Shown here: in pieces, positions 8,732 through 15,639 of the stretch
Layout of the letters: every line of letters starts with the position of its first letter
Numbering within the stretch: position 1 is the stretch's first letter
From: a virus
Reading direction: 5' to 3' (one strand)
Length of the DNA: 23,305 bases
IMG/VR virus record: IMGVR_UViG_3300044633_000899
Span: 1-23,305 of that record
Translations under genes and position numbers: made by a program
The notes under the pieces: model-generated
The model's database searches: none
Seen by the model: only the letters and a program-made list of their open reading frames with translations
What the model was told of the DNA's origin: nothing

Positions 8732-11362
8732 ATGGCATACATACTTAAAAATACTTCAGGACTTGTAAACACAAGGGTTACCGATACCGGTAGACAAAAA
8801 TTATCACAAGGTAATTTTAAAATCGCATACTTCCAAGTTGGTGATAGTGAAGTGTCTTACGATAAAACACCGTTAAATTACAATCAACCGAATAGTTATG
8901 TGTTAGAACCACCATTTAATACACAAAACACAAGTGGTGTTCCACAATCAAACAAACAAAGTATTAAATACCCTTATTATGTTGATGGTAACGAAGGAAA
9001 CACATATGGAATACCTTATATGGATTCTGTTGTTGATCCTGTTTATAATAGAGCACCATTAAGAGGTTTTTTTAGTGGTAACACGTCAGCAACAACAATA
9101 GATTGGAAAGTTTTAACAAATAATAAGTATGTGATTTCCGCGAATTTTGTTATTAATTTATCAATGTTAAACGGAACAAATAAGATTAATTTAATTTACG
9201 ACCCTTGTAATGTACAAAATTATAAAGAACCATCTGTTGGTGATATAGTAACAATATATTACGATGGTAAAGGTGGGTATAATTGCGGTTGTACTAATTA
9301 CCCCCCATTACCAACACCATCGCCTAGTTCAACGATTGTTATAACACCAACACCTAGTTTATCTGCAACAAACCCGTGTGCTTCACCAACCCCAACCCCA
9401 ACACCTAGTGCGACACCTTGTTTAACACCAACACCTAGTTCACAATGTCCGTTACCATCGGATCCTAATTGTGAGATGAATATCGCGTCTTGTTATCCGA
9501 TTTTAACTTATAAGATTGTTTCGGTTTGTGAAAATGAAATAACATTAGACAGAAAATTACCATATTTTGGTAATATTTTAGGTGAATGTTTTGGTAGAGT
9601 GGTTATTTACCCACCAAATATGACATCAATATATGATAGTATAACACCACGACCACACTGGTCAGATGATGTTATTAATTTTGAATCAATATGTGATACC
9701 GATCAATTTGATGTTAAGGTTTGGAATATGAATATTCCTTGGACAGAAAACCCGGCTGGGTTAAAAACAAACACATATGAGGGTTATGATAAGTTTGGTT
9801 CAATTGATTATATTGGTACAAAAGAATATTTTGGGTACAACTCAAGTGTTGGTCAAACAGATACAGACTACGTGTATTATTATAATTCATTTGATGAAAT
9901 CGTTGAGGTAAAACCAGAAGAACAAAAGGCTATTGCAATTATTCACTATACTAACCAAACAATTGATTTTTTCTATGGTGAAAAATTCGCTTTAGAACCG
10001 TACAACCCAACAAATATTGATGACACAACAGGTCAAGCAAGAAATTTTAAAATACATATTCCTTGGTTAATGTGGCATAAAAATCCAGAGTGTTGTTATG
10101 GTGAAACATTTTGGGTTGACCCACCAAATTTTGACGATTTAGATTTATTTCAAGTGCAATATATCAAATCAACTAAAAACGATGGGATGAACCAACCAGG
10201 TATTAGATACTACCACTTATGGGATACACATAGAAATTCAAATGGTATACCAAGTCGTATTGGTAAAGTTTTCCCAGACAGTAAAATGATTATTATTGAC
10301 GACGAAGAAATAATTGCTGCGATGTCATATAAATCAAATAGAAACTGGACATTACCAGCACCACAAGTTTCATTAATAACACCAAATACATGTGGTATTG
10401 AATCAACAACGACTGAAGGCGTTTTAACGGGTAGTAATGAAACAATGTATGTCACATATAGACTATCAAATGATGTTGATTTTACAAATTCACTACATTC
10501 AAATTATTATTCAAAAATAACTGGAAATAATAATATTTGTAACCCTGACACACCAAAAAATGTTGCGATCAGATTTGGTGCTGAGTTTAATTGTTTAACA
10601 CAACCATACACACCAACAACAACGACAACAACTTTTAACCCGACAACAACGACAACAACAATAATACCTATTGAAAATTGTTATATTTTAACTGAAGATT
10701 TAAACATCCTTACAACAGAATCTGGTCAAGGACTACTTTGGTGTAACACCATAAATGACGTTGAGACATTACAAGATAGTGTTTATTATCCTATTGGTTA
10801 TTTAACGACAACAACAACACAATGTCCCGTTGTTTGTGATGTACCAAGTGGTTTTTACGCTACAAATTTGGAAATATTAGTACAAAAAGTAACAACAGGT
10901 CAACGACCAAACGCTAGTGATTGGAAAATAATTGATTTCACAAACAATATTAGTGGTCAAACAATTAATGGGTATTTAACACAAGAATCATTAACGGGAA
11001 CAACATTTGTTGTCACAAAGGAATTATATGATTCAGCACCGTACTATAACCTAAATGATTATATTGATTTGACACCATTAGGTAATACAAGTCCAAAATT
11101 AAATTTTGGTGATGAGTATTATTTTTATGGGGGTGTTGAAACTGACATTCAGGCGACAATATATGAAATGAACTATAAAGTTAATTTAAATTTTACTGAG
11201 TTCCAGAATACAACAAACCCAACTTGGACAAAAGGTACTAAATCGTATATCACAGAAATAGCACTATTGGATGAAAACAAAGATATTATGGTTATGTCTA
11301 AATTACAGTCACCAGTATTAAGACAAGGAATCCAACAGTTTGTTGTTAAATTAGACTTCTAA
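8732..11362 (+). CDS. Large tail/baseplate-like structural protein interrupted by low-complexity linkers
   Basis: The 876-residue protein has a well-formed N-terminal segment (LVNTRVTDTGRQKLSQGNF, then AYFQVGDSEVSYD). Its C-terminus contains SYITEIALLDENKDIMVMSKL, which resembles the 'TEIGLYDENGDLVAI.K' strand motif of phage tail-fibre/baseplate proteins. Two features break this body. A Pro-Thr-Ser-rich stretch with Cys punctuation occupies residues ~191-242. Thr tracts at 627-643 and 692-696 bracket a ~45-residue Cys-containing insert (ENCYILTEDL...). The core between them is aromatic and acidic (PHWSDDVINFES, NFKIHIPWLMWHKNPECC). I infer a conserved tail protein that has acquired surface-exposed insertions. 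The PTPS segment contains the 19-bp inverted repeat shared with 12073-13344. Confidence 0.65.
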   Translation: MAYILKNTSGLVNTRVTDTGRQKLSQGNFKIAYFQVGDSEVSYDKTPLNYNQPNSYVLEPPFNTQNTSGVPQSNKQSIKYPYYVDGNEGNTYGIPYMDSVVDPVYNRAPLRGFFSGNTSATTIDWKVLTNNKYVISANFVINLSMLNGTNKINLIYDPCNVQNYKEPSVGDIVTIYYDGKGGYNCGCTNYPPLPTPSPSSTIVITPTPSLSATNPCASPTPTPTPSATPCLTPTPSSQCPLPSDPNCEMNIASCYPILTYKIVSVCENEITLDRKLPYFGNILGECFGRVVIYPPNMTSIYDSITPRPHWSDDVINFESICDTDQFDVKVWNMNIPWTENPAGLKTNTYEGYDKFGSIDYIGTKEYFGYNSSVGQTDTDYVYYYNSFDEIVEVKPEEQKAIAIIHYTNQTIDFFYGEKFALEPYNPTNIDDTTGQARNFKIHIPWLMWHKNPECCYGETFWVDPPNFDDLDLFQVQYIKSTKNDGMNQPGIRYYHLWDTHRNSNGIPSRIGKVFPDSKMIIIDDEEIIAAMSYKSNRNWTLPAPQVSLITPNTCGIESTTTEGVLTGSNETMYVTYRLSNDVDFTNSLHSNYYSKITGNNNICNPDTPKNVAIRFGAEFNCLTQPYTPTTTTTTFNPTTTTTTIIPIENCYILTEDLNILTTESGQGLLWCNTINDVETLQDSVYYPIGYLTTTTTQCPVVCDVPSGFYATNLEILVQKVTTGQRPNASDWKIIDFTNNISGQTINGYLTQESLTGTTFVVTKELYDSAPYYNLNDYIDLTPLGNTSPKLNFGDEYYFYGGVETDIQATIYEMNYKVNLNFTEFQNTTNPTWTKGTKSYITEIALLDENKDIMVMSKLQSPVLRQGIQQFVVKLDF
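9302..9460 (+). repeat. PTPS-rich low-complexity insertion
   Basis: Repeated ACACCAACACCTAGT-type units encode TPTPS motifs punctuated by Cys inside a tail protein gene. Related units occur on the opposite strand at 12271-12872. Confidence 0.75.
9344..9362 (+). repeat. 19-bp inverted repeat, left arm
   Basis: ACACCAACACCTAGTTTAT here is found perfectly reverse-complemented at 12264-12282. Both copies encode TPTPSL in the same codon phase of their own genes. Confidence 0.85.
10612..10662 (+). repeat. Double poly-Thr linker
   Basis: Two runs of six Thr, encoded by ACA/ACG/ACT codons and separated by FNP, mark the left border of a short Cys-containing insert in the tail protein. Confidence 0.75.
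10805..10822 (+). repeat. Poly-Thr linker
   Basis: A run of five Thr codons marks the right border of the insert that begins after the linker at 10612-10662. Confidence 0.7.
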
Positions 11363-11413
11363 TCTTTAAATTATTTAAAACTAACCTATTATATTAATAA
11401 AAAAAAAATTAAT

Positions 11414-12019
11414 ATGTCAAAAAATATTAAAAATTCACCAAAAGTTTTAGGGTTAGACGTATCAACTCGTACAATCGGTTGGGCTCTATTTGATGTTCAG
11501 TCACAAGAATTATTGGAATTGTCACACATATCACCTAGACCAAAATTAAAAGACAATGATGATAAAATATTAGAATTGTTGATTAAATCTGAAATTTTTG
11601 CTGAAAAACTACGACAATATGTTGGATTGGGAATTGTTAGGGTCATCATTGAGGAACCATTAATGAATTCAAATAACGTATATACTATTCAAACCTTATT
11701 AAGGTTCAATAGTTTTGTTTTTAAAGAAATATATAATATTTTAGGTATTGTACCAGAATTTATATCAACATATAATTCTAGAAAATTTGCTTGGCCTGAT
11801 TTTGTTAAAGAAAACGATAAGGGTAAACACGTTTTATTCGGTGGGTTACCAAAAGATGTTGATAAGAAAATGTTAATTTGGGAAAAGGTTGCTAAACGTG
11901 AACCACAAATTGTTTGGGATTACACAAAAAACAATACTTTGAAAAAAGAGAATTTTGACCAAACTGATGCTTATACTTGTGTGTTGGGTTATATGAGATC
12001 AAAAGAAATTTGGAATTAA
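11414..12019 (+). CDS. RuvC-like Holliday junction resolvase
   Basis: The 201-residue protein has an RNase H-like RuvC fold signature. GLDVSTRTIGWAL places the first catalytic Asp at 15; VRVIIEEPL places acidic residues Glu80/Glu81 at the end of a strand; DQTDAY near the C-terminus supplies Asp182 and Asp185. RuvC-family resolvases cut branched DNA with two metal ions. Phages use them to resolve recombination intermediates and debranch DNA before packaging, the job T4 gp49 does with an unrelated fold. An A-rich leader precedes the ATG and a hairpin terminator follows. Odd: it is isolated from the recombination block and lies inside the segment bounded by the 19-bp inverted repeat. Confidence 0.8.
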   Translation: MSKNIKNSPKVLGLDVSTRTIGWALFDVQSQELLELSHISPRPKLKDNDDKILELLIKSEIFAEKLRQYVGLGIVRVIIEEPLMNSNNVYTIQTLLRFNSFVFKEIYNILGIVPEFISTYNSRKFAWPDFVKENDKGKHVLFGGLPKDVDKKMLIWEKVAKREPQIVWDYTKNNTLKKENFDQTDAYTCVLGYMRSKEIWN

Positions 12020-12044
12020 TATCGTTTAAATTACCGATAATTTG

Positions 12045-12074
12045 AAATATCGTCTTTTTAGACGATATTTTTTT
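12045..12074 (+). terminator. Rho-independent-type terminator between convergent genes
   Basis: A perfect 10-bp stem (AAATATCGTC / GACGATATTT) with a six-base loop (TTTTTA) is followed by a T-run on the + strand. It ends the resolvase transcript and abuts the minus-strand stop at 12073-12075. The minus strand lacks an equally long T-run, so it should work mainly for + strand transcription. Confidence 0.8.
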
Positions 12075-13344
12075 ATATTATGCAATTACCAATTTGTGTT
12101 GCAATGAATACTGATGTTGACGTTTGTATTTCTGATGTACAAATCTTAACACTTTTACCAGGACTAACCAAAACACTTTGTGTCTGACCGTAACAGTCTT
12201 TATAATCATAAACATAAACACTAAAAGGATCTGAGTTCACAATTAAAAAATCATAACACGGTAATAAACTAGGTGTTGGTGTCATTGTTGGTGTAACACT
12301 AGGTGTTGGTGTTGGTGTTTGACTTGGGATTGGAACACAGGTTAAACAAGACCCTGCACTTTCAAAACCAATGTTTTGCAATATCGTAACATTATCAACA
12401 CCACTAATGTTCTCAACTAAACCATCATAAACAACACATACTGAATTATCATTAATGTTTGCACGATAAACATAACCTAATGTTGGTAAATTACCAAATT
12501 CATCTAATATAACACTAGATGTATGATATAAGAAACCATTATTACAATCTTTAAATCTTTTACTATTTGCACATCGGATAAAATCGTCAACCGTATTAAA
12601 TGTAACAATACCATCAAAATTACAAGGTCGTGTAATGTCAGGTGTTGAACTAGGTGTCATCGTTGGTGTTGGACTAGGAGTTGGTGTAATCGTTATCGCA
12701 CTTACTGTTAATGAAATACCACCACAAGGGTTTGTGGGTGTTACCGTAGGTGTTGGTGTCATTGTTGGTGTTACACTAGGTGTTGGCGTCGGTGTTGGAC
12801 TTACAGCACAATTAAAAACCGCGTTAAAATCAATATTACAAACAGACGTTGGTGATGGTGTGGGTGATGGACAAGAACCGGCGGTAAAAAAACTATCACA
12901 TAAATCAGGACAAGAACTAACACACGGAGATTTACCAAATAACAAACAACTACCATCCAAGACAGTTGATAAACACCAAGAATTTGATGTTATTGATGAA
13001 AAAATGTAATAAGTTGGTGAAGTGTTACCAGTATAATAAATCGTACCATTATGAAGCGACGGAGCAAGTTCGTAAGTACCATCATAAGTATTAGTGTTTG
13101 AAATACAATATTCCGTATCACAATTAGGACAAGATGTAATATCTGTAATCCCTAAAGGTAGTGTTTTATATATTATCTGATCAACACCATTAGAATAGGT
13201 TGCACTATCAGCCTCAATAGTACATGCAACGTCATAATATAAACCTTCACCTAAAGTAATAGAATCACCATAAAGAGTTAATGTTGGTGTTATAAAACAC
13301 GAAGTATCACCAGAAGAAAATAAACCTAAATTATTACAAGCCAT
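12073..13344 (-). CDS. PTPS-linker modular protein, probable virion adhesin
   Basis: The 423-residue protein consists of Cys-containing modules joined by Pro-Thr-rich linkers. Residues ~20-75 include GLYYDVACTIEADSATYSNG; ~76-160 include NSWCLSTVLDGSCLLFGKSPC; ~240-336 are one further domain. Linkers lie at ~159-166, 182-205, 219-235 and 341-362. The last ~60 residues (VYVYDYKDCYGQ, VKIC) match the end module of the SprB-like adhesin at 1739-4105. Start and direction are supported by the one-base gap to the upstream minus-strand gene (TAA-T-ATG). This is the only minus-strand gene pair seen. It probably encodes a tail or surface-recognition protein. No enzyme motif or signal peptide is visible. 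Confidence 0.65.
   Translation of the reverse strand: MACNNLGLFSSGDTSCFITPTLTLYGDSITLGEGLYYDVACTIEADSATYSNGVDQIIYKTLPLGITDITSCPNCDTEYCISNTNTYDGTYELAPSLHNGTIYYTGNTSPTYYIFSSITSNSWCLSTVLDGSCLLFGKSPCVSSCPDLCDSFFTAGSCPSPTPSPTSVCNIDFNAVFNCAVSPTPTPTPSVTPTMTPTPTVTPTNPCGGISLTVSAITITPTPSPTPTMTPSSTPDITRPCNFDGIVTFNTVDDFIRCANSKRFKDCNNGFLYHTSSVILDEFGNLPTLGYVYRANINDNSVCVVYDGLVENISGVDNVTILQNIGFESAGSCLTCVPIPSQTPTPTPSVTPTMTPTPSLLPCYDFLIVNSDPFSVYVYDYKDCYGQTQSVLVSPGKSVKICTSEIQTSTSVFIATQIGNCII
12264..12282 (-). repeat. 19-bp inverted repeat, right arm
   Basis: This is the exact reverse complement of 9344-9362 and lies in the last PTPS linker of the minus-strand gene, just before its C-terminal Cys module. Confidence 0.85.
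12271..12324 (-). repeat. 54-bp direct repeat, copy A
   Basis: It encodes a TPTPTPSVTPTMTPTP-type linker and matches 12748-12801 at 50 of 54 bases by eye. The two copies are 477 bases apart, a whole number of codons. Confidence 0.8.
12748..12801 (-). repeat. 54-bp direct repeat, copy B
   Basis: This is the second copy of the linker repeat at 12271-12324. Recombination between the copies would remove 159 codons in frame. Confidence 0.8.
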
Positions 13345-13345
13345 A

Positions 13346-13567
13346 TTATACGGTTAAAGTGTCATTTATAGTACAGTTATTACTGTCAACAACTTTAACT
13401 GTGAACGTACTTAACGAACTAAAAACAGAAGGAATTTCAAAAGCATAGGGAAAATCACCGCTGGTTACCGTGTTAACGTAAATACAAGTCGTAACACCTG
13501 AATCACATACGTATACATCAAAGGGTGATGCACCACCAATGTTTGTTATTGTTATATTTGTTGGCAT
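13346..13567 (-). CDS. Small Cys-containing protein, paralogue of 4107-4412
   Basis: This 73-residue protein is nearly co-linear with the first ~70 residues of the + strand protein at 4107-4412. It shares the NI-G start, a PF...Y-CD core, the TCI pair, the EIPS-F motif and TVKV near the end, but lacks that protein's C-terminal tail. It is the first gene of a two-gene minus-strand unit, one base ahead of the PTPS-linker gene. The region upstream is A/T rich (TATTTATT 7 bases before the ATG). Function is unknown; being paired with an adhesin-like gene in both cassettes suggests a partner role. Confidence 0.6.
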   Translation of the reverse strand: MPTNITITNIGGASPFDVYVCDSGVTTCIYVNTVTSGDFPYAFEIPSVFSSLSTFTVKVVDSNNCTINDTLTV

Positions 13568-13643
13568 ATATACTAATAAATATAAAAAAATATAAAAACT
13601 TGTGAAGTTGATAATAATATTTAATTTTACTATATTATAACAA
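13568..13643. promoter_or_regulatory. Divergent intergenic region
   Basis: This 76-base, almost wholly A/T region separates the minus-strand cassette from the primase and must serve both directions. On the minus strand, TATTTATT (complement of 13575-13582) lies 7 bases before the ATG. On the + strand there is a TTG (13608-13610) and, 20 bases on, TATATTAT (13631-13638), only a partial match to the Bacteroidota TTTG-N19-20-TAnnTTTG promoter. Confidence 0.4.
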
Positions 13644-14549
13644 ATGGAAGAAGAACACGAAGCAATTGTTGAATTACTAGAAGAAATTTTTGGCGACCAC
13701 GGACTTCACTACTCAAATCGTGGACAGATATCACTAAATTGTCCGATATGTGACGAAGGTAGAAACAAACACAATTTGGAAGTAAATTACTTCAACGACG
13801 TATATCATTGTTGGAGTTGTGGTGACAGTGAAGGTACACACGGGTCATTAGGTAAATTGTTTGATAAATTTGGAAATAAAAAACAAAAGAAACTATATAA
13901 AATATTTAAACCCGACGACACCGAAAAAAAAGTTAGAGTAAAAAAACCAAAGGCTGTATTACCAGACAATTTTACCTTATTTAAGGATTCACACCCTGTT
14001 TATCCAATACGACGACAAGCATATAATTACTTAAAAAGTCGGGGAATTACAGATGAAATAATTGAAAAATTCGGAATTGGGTTTTGTGATAAAGGTAGTC
14101 ATACAGGTAGGATCATCATTCCTTCATATGATGTAAAAGGGGATTTAAATTATTATGTTGGCAGAAGTTGGGATCCTCACAGTAGAGCCAAATACCGAAA
14201 TCCAGAAGCGGAAAAAGATCAAATCATATTTTGGGAAAATTTAATTGATTGGAACAAGGACATTTATTTGGTTGAGGGTGCTTTTGATGGAATGTTTTTG
14301 GATAATCCAGTTGTGATGTTAGGAAAACATATGTCGGAATTAATGTTTGACAAGATTTACAATAACGCAAAAGGAAATGTGATTATTTGTTTGGATGGTG
14401 ATGCTTGGGATAATGCGGTTAAGTTATACCACGAGTTAAATGGGGGTGAATTGTGGGGAAAAATTAAGATTGTTAAATTACCGAAAGATAGGGATGTTTG
14501 TGACCTTAAAGGACAAATTGATGATTTTTTTGTAAAAATTTTGGATTAG
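13644..14549 (+). CDS. DnaG/T7-type DNA primase (zinc finger plus TOPRIM)
   Basis: The 301-residue protein starts with a Cys4 zinc-binding module (Cys33-X2-Cys36, then Cys56-X2-Cys59 in YHCWSCG) as in T7-type and CHC2 primases. The catalytic core has the TOPRIM residues Glu211 (LVEGAFDG) and Asp251-Gly-Asp253 (ICLDGDAWD), and an RNA-polymerase-domain motif RAKYRNP near 181-187. It should make RNA primers for lagging-strand synthesis at the phage fork. It ends soon after TOPRIM with no helicase domain, so a separate replicative helicase is expected outside this window. It is the first + strand gene after the divergent region. Confidence 0.85.
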   Translation: MEEEHEAIVELLEEIFGDHGLHYSNRGQISLNCPICDEGRNKHNLEVNYFNDVYHCWSCGDSEGTHGSLGKLFDKFGNKKQKKLYKIFKPDDTEKKVRVKKPKAVLPDNFTLFKDSHPVYPIRRQAYNYLKSRGITDEIIEKFGIGFCDKGSHTGRIIIPSYDVKGDLNYYVGRSWDPHSRAKYRNPEAEKDQIIFWENLIDWNKDIYLVEGAFDGMFLDNPVVMLGKHMSELMFDKIYNNAKGNVIICLDGDAWDNAVKLYHELNGGELWGKIKIVKLPKDRDVCDLKGQIDDFFVKILD

Positions 14550-14570
14550 TCAAAAAAATATATATCTTTG
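14540..14570 (+). promoter_or_regulatory. Bacteroidota-type promoter (TTTG-N19-TATCTTTG)
   Basis: TTTG (14540-14543) at -33, a 19-base spacer and TATCTTTG (14563-14570) at -7 match the TTTG-N19-21-TAnnTTTG consensus of Bacteroidota primary sigma factors. The -33 box overlaps the last codons of the primase gene. The start codon of the next gene is 17 bases beyond the -7 box. Confidence 0.75.
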
Positions 14571-14587
14571 TACCATAATTAAAGACT

Positions 14588-15070
14588 ATGAATATTTTTG
14601 TATTAGATTTGGATATCAAGAAATGTGCTATGTACCACTCAAATTCCCATGTTTTAAAAATGATAATTGAATACAATCAATTATTATGTTCCACACATTG
14701 GCTCACTGATAGTGAAGCACCTTATAAATTAACACACAAAAATCATCCTTGTGCAATCTGGACAAGAGAGTGTATTGAAAATTATATTTGGTTGGCCGAT
14801 TTATGTTTGGAATTATGTAAGGAATACACCTACAGATATGGAAAACGCCACAAATCACAAGATGTTGTTGAATGGTGCATTGTTAACAAACCAAACTTAA
14901 CTGAAAATGGTAACATAACTGAATTTCCATTGGCAATGCCAGACGAATGTAAAATTGGAAATGCTGTTGAATCATACAGAGAATATTATATTAAACATAA
15001 ACAATCAATTTCTTCCTGGAAACATAGAGAAATACCATATTGGTTTGAATCGGAAAGATGTTTTGTTTAA
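14588..15070 (+). CDS. Conserved phage protein, possible DNA-repair-related family
   Basis: The 160-residue protein has the spaced motifs of a small family I recognise from phages and bacteria. An N-terminal VLDLD is followed by H21-VLKMIIEYNQLL, then YKLTHKNHPCAIW (46-58), EYTYRYGKRHK (79-89), FPLAMPDE (113-120), ESYREYY and a final WKHREIPYWF. The invariant His, Lys, Asn and Asp/Glu positions suggest an enzyme. Relatives are sometimes labelled pyrimidine-dimer glycosylases, but I cannot confirm that from these motifs and there is no similarity to T4 DenV that I can see. It has its own host-type promoter, so it is probably expressed early. Confidence 0.65.
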   Translation: MNIFVLDLDIKKCAMYHSNSHVLKMIIEYNQLLCSTHWLTDSEAPYKLTHKNHPCAIWTRECIENYIWLADLCLELCKEYTYRYGKRHKSQDVVEWCIVNKPNLTENGNITEFPLAMPDECKIGNAVESYREYYIKHKQSISSWKHREIPYWFESERCFV

Positions 15071-15101
15071 TTGTGAGATAACAAATAAAATATAAAAAGT
15101 T

Positions 15102-15287
15102 ATGAGAGAAGAAATATTAGAAATCGCGTCAAAACTCCAGTTCAATATGATAACGGAAAATGAAGCCGAAGATCTTTTACTAGAGTTATTTGGTGTTAGC
15201 AGTAGATTTGGTGGATATTGTAGTAAAGAAACCCTAGAAGGTAAAAGATGTAGGGATATTTGTGATAAACCTCAGTGTGGTTGGTAG
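15102..15287 (+). CDS. Small hypothetical protein with Cys-rich end
   Basis: This 61-residue protein begins with a predicted helix (REEILEIASKLQ) followed by a second acidic helix (NEAEDLLLELFG). It ends with four Cys in the last ~25 residues (YC...RCRDICDKPQCGW), which could bind a metal ion. The ATG follows an A-rich leader with no Shine-Dalgarno sequence. The next gene starts 5 bases after the stop, so the two are likely co-transcribed. I do not recognise the family. Confidence 0.5.
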   Translation: MREEILEIASKLQFNMITENEAEDLLLELFGVSSRFGGYCSKETLEGKRCRDICDKPQCGW

Positions 15288-15292
15288 ATTTT

Positions 15293-15634
15293 ATGTGTGA
15301 TAGATATGAGAAAATAGACGAAAAATCAAAAATAATTACCGACTTACTTGGTTGTAAGATTGATAAAGGTATTAGGGAATTAATCGTTTTACTTAACTAT
15401 AATCATATTGGAACAACCCAGTCTTGTTGGGGACATAAAAATTGGGGTGAAAAATTTCCTTGGTTTGATATTAATAGTGACTACTATGATAATATAAAAC
15501 CAATTATTCTTGACTTAGAAATTGAACTTGAAAAGATTGGTACTGATACAATACGATTTTATCCGAAATGTAAAACCTTAATAAAAGGTAGGAGAGAATT
15601 TAACAAATTGAAAGAAAAATTAAAACAAAAATAA
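15293..15634 (+). CDS. Conserved phage protein of unknown function ('SCWGH...PW' motif)
   Basis: The 113-residue protein is taken from the ATG at 15293; an in-frame GTG at 15275 would overlap the upstream gene. Its core (IRELIVLLNYNHIGTTQSCWGH, then KFPWFDI) matches a recurrent phage/bacterial pattern 'G..T..SC.GH.......PW..I'. There, Ser/Thr, Cys, His and Trp are the conserved residues and the biochemical role is undescribed as far as I know. The C-terminus is a basic helix (KGRREFNKLKEKLKQK). It is 5 bases before the nuclease gene, so it may act in the same DNA-metabolism operon. Confidence 0.6.
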   Translation: MCDRYEKIDEKSKIITDLLGCKIDKGIRELIVLLNYNHIGTTQSCWGHKNWGEKFPWFDINSDYYDNIKPIILDLEIELEKIGTDTIRFYPKCKTLIKGRREFNKLKEKLKQK

Positions 15635-15639
15635 ACATA

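Noticed and set aside
11365-11379. AT palindrome TTTAAAT-T-ATTTAAA after the 876-residue gene as a terminator
   Set aside because: The loop would be one base and the stem has no G or C; it is not a credible hairpin terminator.
9302-12872. CRISPR-like array suggested by short regularly repeated units
   Set aside because: The units are codon-phase TPTPS linkers inside open reading frames, with no unique spacers of constant length.
12635-13009. Open + strand frame of 124 codons rich in Val and Gly (GVGVGVG-like)
   Set aside because: It is the reverse complement of the PTPS linker codons of the minus-strand gene at 12073-13344. The minus frame is longer, has Cys-punctuated domains and is coupled to its upstream gene.
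1-13567. Diversity-generating retroelement acting on the repeat-rich tail genes
   Set aside because: No reverse transcriptase and no template/variable repeat pair with adenine-biased differences were seen. The repeats are low-complexity linkers and diverged domains.
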